Source of the DNA: Brachybacterium sp. EE-P12
Lineage (GTDB): Bacteria; Actinomycetota; Actinomycetes; Actinomycetales; Dermabacteraceae
Reading direction: 5' to 3'
Assembly: GCF_003711805.1 (NCBI RefSeq)
Contig: NZ_QXCP01000008.1
Location: 47,311-111,310, forward strand
Length of the DNA stretch: 64,000 nt
Below the pieces are notes generated by a model. It was not told where the DNA came from. It did not search any database and saw nothing but the letters and a program-made list of their open reading frames with translations. Positions 50,928-61,900 of the stretch are shown here, one piece after another (position 1 is the first letter of the stretch; every line of letters starts with the position of its first letter). The position numbers were made by a program, and so were the translations under genes.

Positions 50928-53440
50928 GAGGTGCCGTCCTTCCGCATCAGAGTCCTCCACAGCGATCGCGCGGTCGCATCCCGCGCCGAGGTGCGTCGGC
51001 GCCGCAGCGCCTCCGTGCGTCGCAGCGCCTTCGCCCGTGCTCTGGCGTTGACCCGTCTGCGCCTGTTCTCGCGTCGCCGCTCCGCACCCTGCCGGCGGAA
51101 GGAGCGCAGCGAGAGCGCCGTGCGCAGACGACGATGCCACGGCAGCGCAGCAGTCATGCCGCGACGGGTCTCCATGACCTGGTCCCAATACGCCTCGCCC
51201 GCCGCCTCGGGCAGGTCGTCCGGACCGAACACGGCCCGGTCGGCGCGCGCGGCCAGGAGCGCGAGGCCCGCCTCGGGGATCTCGCCCCGGAGCCGCGCGA
51301 CGATCTCCGTGCGCGTCAGCAGCGGCTCCGGGGCCTTCCCCATGTCGGCGAGGAGGTCGACGATCTCCTGCCACCCGCCGTCCACCCGCGCGGGGAGGGC
51401 ACCGCGGGTGCGGCGTCGCCCGCGCCGCACCGACTTCGCGATGAGCACCGCGGCGACGGCGAGACCCACCAGCAGCAGCGGCAACAGCGCCAGGCCCGCG
51501 TAGACCACCCAGGACACGGACTCCTCGAGCGGATCGTCCTCCTCGCTCTCGTCGCTCATCGCGCCCGGCGGCGGGGTCGGTGGCTCCGCCGGGGGCGGGG
51601 GCGGCTGCGCGACCTGCGGGAGCGGCTTCTCGACCTCCTTGGGCTGCGGCTCGGTGGGGTCCTCGTCCTCGTCCGGGGCAGGATCGAAGCGCACCCAGCC
51701 GAGGTCGTCGAAGGCGACCTCGACCCAGGCGGTCACGTCGTCGCCCGTGAGGGAGACCGTCCCCTCCTGGCCCTCGGGCACCTCGAAGCCCATCACCACG
51801 CGGGCCGGCATCCCGATCGAGCGGGCCATCACGGCGGTCAGCGCCGCGTACTGCTCCTCGTCGCCGATGCGTCCCAGCGGCTGCGCATCGGACCTGTCCT
51901 CGTCGAAGCTCGTCTCCTCGAGCATCGCCCGCAGGCGGCTGTAGCCGTGCCCGGAGAGGGAGGCGGCGTCGTCCTCGAGGCCGTGGGAGTAGAAGGCGTC
52001 GGTCTTGATGGTGCGGGAGAGGTTCTGGAATCGCTCGTAGTCGGAATCGGAGCCGCCCGCCCACTCCTCGGCGAGCGTGGCCATCTCGTCCGTCGGTGCG
52101 TTGTCCGGCAGCTCGATGTCCGCGAAGGTCGCGGTGCGCTGCTCCTCCGCGGTCGGCTCGGTGTACGGCTCGTAGGACAGCTCGTAGCTGTCACCCGGTG
52201 CGACGCCGCGCGCGTTGATCGCCGTCTGCGCGGCGTCGTTGAGGAAGAGGTTCTCGGTGGTGGTGCTCGCGCGGCGCGAGTCCATCCCCTCGAGGTCGAT
52301 GCGGTTGGTGCGCTCGCCCACGGTGGGCAGCCACACCCCCTGGTAGGCGCCGATCCTCACCGTGGAGACCTGCTGCTGGGAGCTGCCCTCGTGGAGGTCC
52401 ACGCCGGGCGCGGTGCGCAGGAAGGCGCCCGAGGGGCTGTCCTTCTGCCGGCTGCTGGCGACGTTGAACACCTGGAGGTCGTACTGGTCCATCGTGGCCA
52501 GGCGGATGTGATCGCCGCTGCTCACGCCGGTGATGCTGAACAGCTCCTCCTCCCGCTGGTCCTTGAGGTAGCCGCGGAACTCGGTGAGCGGGGAGACGTA
52601 CTGGCGCGGATCGAAGGGCGGGGTGATCCTGTCGCGCTGGGCGTAGCGGATGGTGCCCTCCGGCGGGTCCAGCAGCGGGCTCGCCGCGACGGCGCCCCCG
52701 GCGGCGACCGCCAGGATCACGGCCCCGCCGATCACCCGGCGGCGCAGCACGGGGTTCTTCCACGAGCCCGGCCTCACCGTGTCGGAGATGATCGTGGACC
52801 GGGCCCCGGCGAGGCGCCCGCTCTCGAAGCGCCAGGTCAGCCAGGCCACGGACAGCACCGCGTAGAGCACGCCGCGGGGCACGGGCCAGAACGCCTGGTC
52901 GGTGCCGAAGACCACGCTCGCCCCCACCAGCACGAGCGGGAACAGCCACGCCAGCACGTACTGCCGGGTGCGCAGCACGACGCTCATCCCCAGCAGCGAC
53001 AGCAGCAGCACGCTGATCCACACCACGCCCAGCACACCCTGGGCGACGCCGACGGGCGGGGCGACGGTCAGCACGGACTTCCAGGTCGTCACCGGCGCCT
53101 TGAGCAGCTCGAGCAGCGATCCGGGGGTGGGGACGATGCCCCACAGCGCCCGGGTGGGGGCGGCGAGCATGGAGCCGAACAGGAGGTGCACGCCCAGCAG
53201 CAGGGCGGTGATCCGCAGAGCGCCCCAGCGCCAGCGCGCGCCGATCAGTGCGATGAGCGTGCCGAGCATGAGTGCCATGATCCCGGTGACCAGGTACTGC
53301 GCTCCTCCGTAGACGTGCTGGAAGCCGAGCAGCGCGAGCAGGAACAGCACGGAGAGCACGGCGACGTCGAGCGCGAGGCGCACGGTCGGGACTGTGGAGA
53401 AGCAGCTGGGGCGGCGCGCGGGGCGCGCGGGCGCGCTCAT
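50924..53440 (-). CDS. Transglutaminase-fold membrane protein (TgpA-like) lacking expected catalytic residues
   Basis: 838-residue protein. About seven N-terminal membrane segments (from residue 20 to about 245) precede a 400-residue outside region containing a transglutaminase-like core near residues 510-580, then one more membrane helix at 645-668 and a basic cytosolic tail. Where active members have a Cys (GxCEQYA), this one reads IGDEEQYAALTAVMARS; the expected HAWVEV reads TAWVEVAFDDLGW, so both Cys and His appear replaced. MPARVVMGF and the final Asp-containing VRFDPAP are kept. It looks like a structural pseudoenzyme. Together with MoxR and DUF58 it forms the common MoxR-DUF58-TgpA trio. 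ATGA overlaps on both sides. Confidence 0.87.
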   Translation of the reverse strand: MSAPARPARRPSCFSTVPTVRLALDVAVLSVLFLLALLGFQHVYGGAQYLVTGIMALMLGTLIALIGARWRWGALRITALLLGVHLLFGSMLAAPTRALWGIVPTPGSLLELLKAPVTTWKSVLTVAPPVGVAQGVLGVVWISVLLLSLLGMSVVLRTRQYVLAWLFPLVLVGASVVFGTDQAFWPVPRGVLYAVLSVAWLTWRFESGRLAGARSTIISDTVRPGSWKNPVLRRRVIGGAVILAVAAGGAVAASPLLDPPEGTIRYAQRDRITPPFDPRQYVSPLTEFRGYLKDQREEELFSITGVSSGDHIRLATMDQYDLQVFNVASSRQKDSPSGAFLRTAPGVDLHEGSSQQQVSTVRIGAYQGVWLPTVGERTNRIDLEGMDSRRASTTTENLFLNDAAQTAINARGVAPGDSYELSYEPYTEPTAEEQRTATFADIELPDNAPTDEMATLAEEWAGGSDSDYERFQNLSRTIKTDAFYSHGLEDDAASLSGHGYSRLRAMLEETSFDEDRSDAQPLGRIGDEEQYAALTAVMARSIGMPARVVMGFEVPEGQEGTVSLTGDDVTAWVEVAFDDLGWVRFDPAPDEDEDPTEPQPKEVEKPLPQVAQPPPPPAEPPTPPPGAMSDESEEDDPLEESVSWVVYAGLALLPLLLVGLAVAAVLIAKSVRRGRRRTRGALPARVDGGWQEIVDLLADMGKAPEPLLTRTEIVARLRGEIPEAGLALLAARADRAVFGPDDLPEAAGEAYWDQVMETRRGMTAALPWHRRLRTALSLRSFRRQGAERRRENRRRRVNARARAKALRRTEALRRRRTSARDATARSLWRTLMRKDGTS

Positions 53441-54855
53441 CGGCCCACCGCCCGCAGCGCCCGGGCGAGGGTGTCGAGCGAGCCGAGGGTGACCACGTCG
53501 AGCGACCCGATCGCGGAGCGGCGCACCTCGGCGTCCGCGACGCAGCGGATCGCCACGGCCGTCACGCCGATCGGGAGCTGGGTGGCGGCGGCGTTGAGCT
53601 CGCGCGCCGTGGTGTGGGGGCCCACCACCATCATCACCGTGGAGGCGTTCGGGGCGAGGTCGGAGGCCTTCTGGCCGAGCTCGTGGAAGGAGCGGCGCTC
53701 GCCCAGCTGCTCGACGACGGTGTAGTCGTCCATCATCGGGCGGAACCCGACGGTGCGCTGGCGGGTGTCGAAGGTGAAGGGCGTCAGCTCCTTCTCCTCG
53801 CGGAACGTCTGTGCGGAGATCGAGGCGGCCACGGACACCGCCAGCTCGAACTCGTCCTCGGTCGCGTAGTGCTCGGCGAGGTTGTCGAGCGCGACGACCA
53901 CGTGGGAGCGGCGCGTCTCCTCGAACTGGCGGACCATGAGCTTGCCGGTGCGGGCGGTGGTGCGCCAGTGGACGTGGCGGCGGTCGTCGCCGGGGCTGTA
54001 GTCGCGCAGCGCGTGGAAGGCGATGTCGGAGCTGGAGAGGTCCGAGGAGGGGGTGCCCTCGAGGTCGCGGAGGTAGCCGCTGGCGGCCTCGTCGAGCCGG
54101 ACGGTGCGCGGGTGGACGAAGAGCTCCTGCTCCTTCGCCCAGGTGACCTGGCGGCGCATGAGCGAGAGCGGGTCGTCGCGCACGGAGCGCACGGGGCCGA
54201 CGATCAGCACGGCGCGTCGTGAGGTGGGGACGGCGAAGAGCTCCTCGTGCGTCGCCTCCGGCCGCAGGCGCGGGACGAGGAGCTGCGCGGTGGCCCGCCC
54301 GACGGCGAGCTCGATCCGCGAGGGCAGGATGTCGCGCTGGGTGGGGTTGGCGACCTCGACGCGGCCGACGGCGCGAGTGCCGACCACGACCCGGTGGGTC
54401 TGCAGGTCGAGGGTGACCGCGTAGTTCGCCCTGCCGAGCACGAACAGCGCGGCGATCAGCAGCGGGATCGTCAGCGCCAGGCCGATGACGTTCAGCTCGG
54501 TGATGTGGAGGACGAGGCCCGCGATCCAGCTCGCCGCGGCGACGCCGAACGCGGCCCAGCCCACCGGGGAGACGACGTCGAGGACGGGGTGGATGCGGCG
54601 CAGCCACAGCTCGACGGCGCGGTCGCGCAGACCTGCCCAGCCGGTGCTCGCCTCGGCGCCCCCGAGCTGGGTGGTCTCCTCGGGGGGCGCCGCCTCGCCG
54701 CTGCGGGCGCGCCCGGCGGCCGCGCGAGAGCGACGACGCTCGCGGCGGGAGCCGGCACGGGCCTCGGCGGCGGCGGCGCGCCGGCGCTTCCTCGCCGCGG
54801 CCTTGGCGGACTTCGCGTCGGCGGTGTCGGCGGGGACGGAGGTCTCCTGGGTCAT
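53437..54855 (-). CDS. DUF58 domain protein
   Basis: 472-residue membrane-associated protein. A 90-residue Arg/Ala-rich cytosolic N-terminus is followed by two membrane segments (about 97-117 and 122-141). The DUF58 hallmark LRDYSPGDDRRHVHWRTTAR lies at about residue 285, and a von Willebrand A-like fold follows (SHVVVALDNLAE). DUF58 proteins work with MoxR AAA ATPases, probably in assembly or maturation of envelope complexes. It overlaps the transglutaminase-like gene by ATGA. Confidence 0.92.
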   Translation of the reverse strand: MTQETSVPADTADAKSAKAAARKRRRAAAAEARAGSRRERRRSRAAAGRARSGEAAPPEETTQLGGAEASTGWAGLRDRAVELWLRRIHPVLDVVSPVGWAAFGVAAASWIAGLVLHITELNVIGLALTIPLLIAALFVLGRANYAVTLDLQTHRVVVGTRAVGRVEVANPTQRDILPSRIELAVGRATAQLLVPRLRPEATHEELFAVPTSRRAVLIVGPVRSVRDDPLSLMRRQVTWAKEQELFVHPRTVRLDEAASGYLRDLEGTPSSDLSSSDIAFHALRDYSPGDDRRHVHWRTTARTGKLMVRQFEETRRSHVVVALDNLAEHYATEDEFELAVSVAASISAQTFREEKELTPFTFDTRQRTVGFRPMMDDYTVVEQLGERRSFHELGQKASDLAPNASTVMMVVGPHTTARELNAAATQLPIGVTAVAIRCVADAEVRRSAIGSLDVVTLGSLDTLARALRAVGR

Positions 54856-54904
54856 CGGGGCCCTCCCTCCCCCGCCGCGCCTCGGGGACGCCGGTGGCGG
54901 AAGC

Positions 54905-55879
54905 TCATGCCGACTGCCGGCGCGCCTGCGGAGGCGCCACCTCGCTGAGGATCTTCGTCATGACGGACTTCGCAGTGGTGCCCGCGAACTCCGCCTCGGG
55001 GTCGAGCACGAAACGGTGCAGCCACACGGGCTCGACGAGCGCCTTCACGTCATCGGGGATGACGTAGTGGCGGCCGTTCACGGCCGCCCACACCTTCACG
55101 GTGCGCATGAGCGCGAGGGCGCCGCGGATGGAGACGCCGACGCGGACCTCGGGGGCCAGGCGCGTCTCCTCCATCAGGCGCGAGACGTACTCGAGCACCG
55201 CCGGGTCCACGTGCACGGTGGAGGCGAGCTGGGTCATGTCGTTCACGGCCTGCAGGGAGATGCGCGGGCTGAGCTGTCGGGACCGGTCCCGCAGCGCGGA
55301 GCCCTGGAGGATCTGCACGCTCGAGGCGTGGTCCGGGTATCCGATCGAGGTCTTCATGAGGAAGCGGTCCAGCTGTGCCTCGGGGAGGCGGTAGGTGCCG
55401 GCCTGCTCGATCGGGTTCTGGGTGGCGATCACCATGAAGGGGTTGCCGACCTCGTGGGTGACGCCGTCGACGGTGACCCGTCCCTCCTCCATCACCTCGA
55501 GCATCGCCGACTGGGTCTTGGGCGAGGCGCGGTTGATCTCGTCGGCGAGGACGACGTTGGCGAAGACGGGGCCCTTGTGGAACTCGAAGGACTTCGTGTT
55601 CTGGTCGTAGATCGTCACGCCCGTGACGTCGGAGGGCAGCAGGTCCGGGGTGAACTGGATGCGGGTGCTGGTGCCCTGCACGGTCGCGGCGATCGACCGG
55701 GCCAGCGAGGTCTTGCCGGTGCCCGGCGCGTCCTCGAGCAGCACGTGGCCGGGGGCCATCATCGCGGTCAGCACCAGGCGGACGATCTCGTTCTTGCCCA
55801 GCACCGCCTGGCCGACGCTCTGGACGAGCTTGTCGAAGGTGTCGGCGAACCAGCGGGCCTGTTCGGGGGTCATGCTCAT
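54905..55879 (-). CDS. MoxR family AAA+ ATPase
   Basis: 324-residue MoxR ATPase. Walker A APGTGKTS is at about residue 52, Walker B VVLADEINRA at about 112, sensor-1 region MVIATQNPIEQAGTYRLPEA at about 150, and the Arg finger in QLDRFLMK. Length is typical. It acts as a chaperone-like ATPase for VWA/DUF58 partners; the partner gene follows 49 bases downstream. A MSM start leaves the second Met (55873) as an alternative. Confidence 0.95.
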   Translation of the reverse strand: MSMTPEQARWFADTFDKLVQSVGQAVLGKNEIVRLVLTAMMAPGHVLLEDAPGTGKTSLARSIAATVQGTSTRIQFTPDLLPSDVTGVTIYDQNTKSFEFHKGPVFANVVLADEINRASPKTQSAMLEVMEEGRVTVDGVTHEVGNPFMVIATQNPIEQAGTYRLPEAQLDRFLMKTSIGYPDHASSVQILQGSALRDRSRQLSPRISLQAVNDMTQLASTVHVDPAVLEYVSRLMEETRLAPEVRVGVSIRGALALMRTVKVWAAVNGRHYVIPDDVKALVEPVWLHRFVLDPEAEFAGTTAKSVMTKILSEVAPPQARRQSA

Positions 55880-55940
55880 GGGGAGGGATCTGCTCTCTTC
55901 GCGTGGAGGGACGGGATGCCGGTGGGGGCGTGCGGAAGCA

Positions 55941-58900
55941 TCACTCCGGATAGTCGTAGGTGCCCACGGACTTCCCGTCGACCGTCACCGTGAACGACTC
56001 GCCCGGGTAGCCGAAGGCCCACTCATGGCCCTCCGCATCCGAGGACCAGGTGCCATCCTGCCTGGCCGTGATCTCGACGGGCCCCCCGGGGAAGAACGTG
56101 TCCCCCGGACGTTGATCGACCTCGGCCTGCAGCTCGTACGTCTCGCCCGGCTCCAGGTCGCTCAGCGTGATGTGGACCTGCCTGCAGTACTCGGACTTGC
56201 AGGAGATGGTGTTGAACCGGGTGGTCCCGAACGTCACGTCGGACGTGGGCTCCGGCGGGGTGTAGGTCTGGGCGCCCTGGGTCTTGCTGACGGTGCCGCT
56301 GACCAGTCCCTTCGCGTTCTTGACCCGCGCCTCGATCGTCACCTTCCCGCCGGACGTCACCTGGTAGGTCTTGGAGAACGACGTCCCGGAGCTCGTCCAC
56401 TCCCCGCCGTCGACGCGGACCTGGAGGGTCTTGCCACCGCCCCCGCCGTCGCTGCCGCCCGCGCTCGCCCTGACGGTGACCGGGCACTTCGAGGAGGACG
56501 TGCACTTGCCGTTGCTGCCGCTGACGGTCGGCTGGGCCGGCCTGGTGTACGGCGTCACGGCGTTCGACTCGGCGGAGGGCTTGCTGATGCCGCCGTCGTC
56601 GGCGAAGCCGTTGCGTGCCTCGACGGTGAACCTGTAGGAGGTGCCGTTCTCGAGACCGGTGATGTCGGCCGAGGTCGCCGGCGCGTCCACCGTCGTGGAT
56701 CCACCGCTCCAGCGCACCACGTACTGCGTGACCGTGGTGCCCTTGCCGTCGGCCGCCTTCCAGGTGACCTCAGCCCGACCATTCGGTCCGTCGCCCTCGC
56801 CCTCGCTGGGCATCGACGCCTTCACACCGGTGGGCGCCGCGGGCTTCGCCCACGGCGTCACGGTGTTCGATGCCTTCGACGCCCCGGTGCCGGTGCCGAC
56901 GGAGTTCACGCCGGTGTAGGTGAAGCTGACCTTCGCATCCGGGTCGAGGTCCCGGAACGTCACCGTCGTCGCATCGCCGTCGACCTTCCTCGTCTCTCCC
57001 GAGGAGGCTGTGACGATGTACTGGGTGATCGGCTCCCCGTTCGCCTCCGCGGAGGTCATCGCCGGCCAGCTCACCTCGACCGCGCCGCCGAGCGCGGTGT
57101 TGACGCGCTCCGCGGTGGGGGTGCCGCCGGGGGCCCTGGGCTTGCCGGCCGGGTGCTCCGCGGAGGACCAGTCCGACCACTCCGAGGGCTCGTCGGCGAG
57201 GTTCGAGGCCTGCACGCGGAAGCGGTACTCACGGCCGTTGGTCAGCCCGGGGAACACCGTCTGGGTGGAGCCGCCCTCGACGGTCTGGGAGCTGATGCCC
57301 TGGCCGGAGGTGTCCTGGATCTGCACCTCGTAGCTCTGGATCGCGGAGCCCCGGTTCACCGGCGCGGACCAGGTCACGGTCAGCTGCTCGTCGCCGCGCT
57401 CGGCGCGCGGGGCGCCGGGCTTCTCGGGGCGCACGTCCGGGCGTGCCGTCGCCGAGGGCGCCGAGGGATCCGAGTCCCCGACCTCGTTGGTCGCCACGAC
57501 CTGGAAGGTGTACTCGGTGTCGTTGGTGAGCCCGGAGATGGTGCACGAGGTCGACTCGCACTCCTGGGACACGGAGCCGCCGGTCGCCGCGGTCACGGTG
57601 TACCCCGTGATCGGCGCGCCGTTGTCCGGCCCGGCCTTGAAGTTCAGCTCCACGAAGCCGTCCCCGACCTCGCCGATCCGCGGCGAGGACGGCGGCTCGG
57701 GCAGGCCGCGCACCACGATCCGGATCTCTCCGGTCGCCTTGCGGTCCAGGTCGCCGGTGTCGTCCAGCACGGAGTAGCGGGCGGTGAGGATGCCGTGGAA
57801 GTCCTCGTCCGGGGTGATCGAGACCTTGTCGCCGTCGAGCGAGACCGTGCCGCGGCCGGAGGTCACCGCGGCGTCCTCGAGCGTCCGCTTCCCGCCGGGG
57901 AAGGGGTTGGAGTCGTTCTCGAGCACCGGGATCGACTTCGTCTGTCCCGCATCGATGGTGGCCTCGTCGAGGGCGGCGGTGATCTTCGGCCGCGTCGATC
58001 CGGTGACGGTCACCTGGACGGTGGCCTCCACGGGGTCGTTCGTGCCGTCGGCGGCGGTCACCGGCACGTCGAGCACCGTGCCCTTGGCGGCCTTGGGCGT
58101 CGCCGTGGCGATGAAGGTCGAGTCGTCGAGGGCCACCTCCACCTCGGGGTCCGAGCTCTCCCCGGCCAGGGCGAAGGCGAGCTCGTCGTCCTCGGGGTCC
58201 TCAGCCCCGGCGGCGAGGTCGACCCGGGCCTGTCCTTCGCCCTGCTCGACGTCGAGCTGCGCGCCCTGGAGGCTGGGTGGGAGGTTCTCGTCCTCGGGCG
58301 CGACCTCGACGGGGATGGCGAGGGTCGCGGTGGCCGCGGTCTCGTCGCCCACCGCACCGTCGGTCACCTCGACGCTGATGGTGTCCTTGCCGGAGAATTC
58401 CGCGGCGGGCCGGTAGCGCAGCGTCGTCTCGTCCGCGACGAGCTCGCCGCCGTCGGAGTGGGTCGCGGTCACCAGCGAGGGATCGGTGATCTGCACGGCC
58501 TCGGCCCCCGGACGCACCCGGACGTTCCTAGGATCGGCCAGGTCGATGCTCGCCTCGGCGCCGGCCTGGACCTCCACCGCATCGCCCACCCAGACGGGGG
58601 CCTGCTTCGCGGTGCCGGGCACCCACACGTAGCCCGCGGAGGAGAGGTCGTCCTGGTCGGTGATGATGTAGCGCAGTCGCTGCTGCTCCTCCTGCGGCGT
58701 GATCCGCAGGGTGCCGTCCTCGCGCAGCTCGGCCCCCTCGTAGCTGCCGTCGAGCTCGACCTCGAGGTCCCTGGTGGAGCCGTCGGGGTCGTAGTCGTTG
58801 GCGAGCACGTCGACCTCGATCACCTCGCGCTGCGGATCGAGCACCTGCTCGGCGGAGACGAAGTCGTCCACCGCGACCGGGGCCAGCAGCGGCGCGTTCT

Positions 58901-61900
58901 CGGCGACCTTGATCGTCGCGGTCGCACTGGACTTCAGCTGCCCGTCGGTCGCGGAGTACAGCACCGTGTGGGTGCCCTCCTCGCTCGGCGTGGTGATGGT
59001 GACGAGGTTGTCCTCGGCGTCCTCCGACGGGTCGATCACCTCGATCTCCGTCGTCGCCTGGACGTCCTCGCGCACGATCCCGAGCGGATCGCCCTCGGGG
59101 TCGGTGTCGTTCTCGAGGACCGGGACCTGCACCTCGCGGTCGGGGCGCACCTCGACGGTGTCGTCGACCGCGTAGGGGGCCTGGTTCCGCTCGGTCGGCG
59201 CGGCGACGCCGACGAGCACCTCGGCGGTGCCGACCGCGCCGTGGCGGTCCATCACCTGGTAGCGGAAGCGGTCCGTGCCGACGGAGTCCTCATGGGGCAG
59301 GTACTCGATCCACTCGCCGGTGGCGTCGGTGATCTCGCCGAGGGTCGGCATCGGGCTCGCGGCGCCGGTGAGCATCACCGAGTCGCCGTCGGGGTCGATG
59401 CCCGTGGTGGGCACGGGGATCCGCACCGACGTCCCGGCGACCGCTCGGGCGGTGAGGTTCTGCGGGCGCGGCGGGGTGTTCTCCGCATCGCGCGGGATGA
59501 CCGTGATGTGCACGAGGGCAGAGCCGGTCCGGCCGGTGCCGTCGATCACCTCGTACTGGACGACGGCCTCCCCGCTGGCGTCGTCGTCCGCGCGGAAGCG
59601 CACCATGTCCTGGTGCGGCTCGGTGTGCCCGAGCTCGTCGGCCCGCTCGGTGTCCATGATCCGGCCGAGGTGGAGGTCGGCGCCCGTGGGCGAGACGTCG
59701 TTGGCGATGACGTCGATGTTCACCATGTCCCCGGCGCGGACGACGGCGCGGTCGGGGACCGCCTCCGGGTTCGCGAACTGCGTGTCGGTGCTCGCGACCA
59801 TCATCCGGATCGTGCCGGTGGAGGTCCCGGCCGAGTTCGAGACCTCGTAGGTCACGGGCACGGGCTCCGCGGAGACCGTCGCTCCGGGCTCCGCCTCGAC
59901 CCGCACCAGGTGGTGGTCGACGACGGTGGCCTTCAGCCCGCTGTCCTCGGGCACCTCGAGAGAGTTGACGACGAGCACGCCGCCGGTCGGGTCGACATCG
60001 TTCTCGAGCGGGTCCACGAGCGTGTCGGCACCGGTGGTGACAGTGCCGAGATCGTCGACCGCGACGGGCTGGAGGTTCTCGGCCTCCGGCTCGACCACGT
60101 CGATGCGGATGAGGCCGAGCGAGGTGGTGCTGCCTCCGCTGGCCCCGACCGTGTACTCGAGATAGTGGGTGCCGGGCACGGCCCCGGTGACGTCCACGGT
60201 TCCGGCGTCCAGGGCCGGGTCGACCTCGAGCCCCTCGGACTCGCCCAGGCTGATCAGCTCGAGATCTCCGCCGTTGGGGTTCAGGTCGTTGGCCAGCGGC
60301 TTCAGCGTGGTGGTGCGGTCGGCGACGACGCTGACGTGGTCCGCGGTGGTGATCGGCGGGAGGTCGTCGTCGGTGACGGACTCGATCTCGAGCGTCCCCT
60401 CCCCCGTCTCGCCGTGCTCGTCGCGGAAGGTGAGCTGGACCTGCTTCGTGCCCGGGGAGCGCCCCGCATCGTTGAAGGTGATCAGTCCGTCCGGACGGAA
60501 GGAGACCAGGTCCTGGGGCTCGACCTCGGCGTTGGCGAGGTAGAAGGCGTCGCCGTCGGGGTCCTCCCAGTAGGGCAGGATGTTGATGCTGACGTCCTGC
60601 CCCGAGCGGACCTGCACCTTGGCCATCGTCTCCTCGGCCGACTGCGGGCCGGAGTTCTCCCCCTCCGCGCGCACCTCGAGGGTGACGGTCGCGGTGTCCT
60701 TCCCGCCGCGGCCGTCGTTGACCTGGTAGGTGAAGGTGTCGGTGCCGGAGGCGTCGTCGGCCACCTGGATCTGCAGCTGCGTCCCGCCCGTGATCGCGGA
60801 GACCTGACCGGCATCCGGCTGGTCGCCCTCGACGGCGACGGTGAGCACGTCCCCGTCGGGGTCGACGTCGTTGCGCGTCACCGGCAGCACCACGTTCTGA
60901 CCGGCGCGCACGCCGAAGGTGTCGTCGTCGGCGGTGGGGGGCCGGTTCTCCTCGTCGCGCTCCGCCGCGACGTTCTCGATCGTCGTGGTGAGGGTCTCCT
61001 CCTCCTTCTCCTTCGACTGGTCGGTCTGGAGGTCCTGGTCGATGACCCAGTCGTCGACCAGTTGCATCGAGTCCATGATCTCCCAGGACAGACCGAACCT
61101 CTGGTCGTTGAGGACCACGAGGTCGCGGTTCTGGCGCAGGGAGAGGTCCGCTCCGGGCTCCGCCCCCGGGATCGCATCGATGACCGGCTCCTGTCCCTCG
61201 CAGGCGCGGACGTAGCGCAGGGAACCGCCCCAGGCCCCGTAGGCGCAGCCGGCGACCTGCGCGGGCGGGACGACCTCGGAGCCGGTGCCGCCGGCGGGGA
61301 TCTCCTGCGCCTTCCCGCCCTTCAGCGGGATCAGCAGCAGCGTGTCGGCGGTGGCGAGAGCGACGTCCTTCGCGGAGGGGCCGGCCTGCTGGAGCTCCCC
61401 GACCTCGAGGGAGGAGATGCCGTATTCCTCCAGCGGGTAGTCCTTCATCTCGGTGCCCAGGCGCAGCTTCCGGTTCTCGCGGTCCATGATCACCGGAACG
61501 TCGCCGACGACGGTGAGGTCGACCTGCGCCGGATCGCTGGAGAGGTTCCCGGCGACGAAGGGCTTGTCCGCCGTGGTGTCACGAGTCTTCGGCGTGCGCG
61601 GGAAGCGCAGCAGCTCCTCCCCGTCCAGCACGTACACGTCCCCGCTCATCGAGACCGCGACCGGCGGGGCGCCGGACCCGGTCTCGTGGACGGGGTCGAC
61701 GGCGGCGGGGCTGAACGCGGCCGCCTCCTGCGGGGAGAGGATCCAGACCCGGCCGTCCGGGGCCGCGATGACGACGCGGTCACCGCCGATGCGGACGATG
61801 GACTCCGGCGGCAGCTCGACCAGCCCCGCTCGGGAGACCGCAGCGGTGTTGATCGGCGTCATGCCGCGCGGACCGGTCTCGAAGACGTGATAGCCGGACT

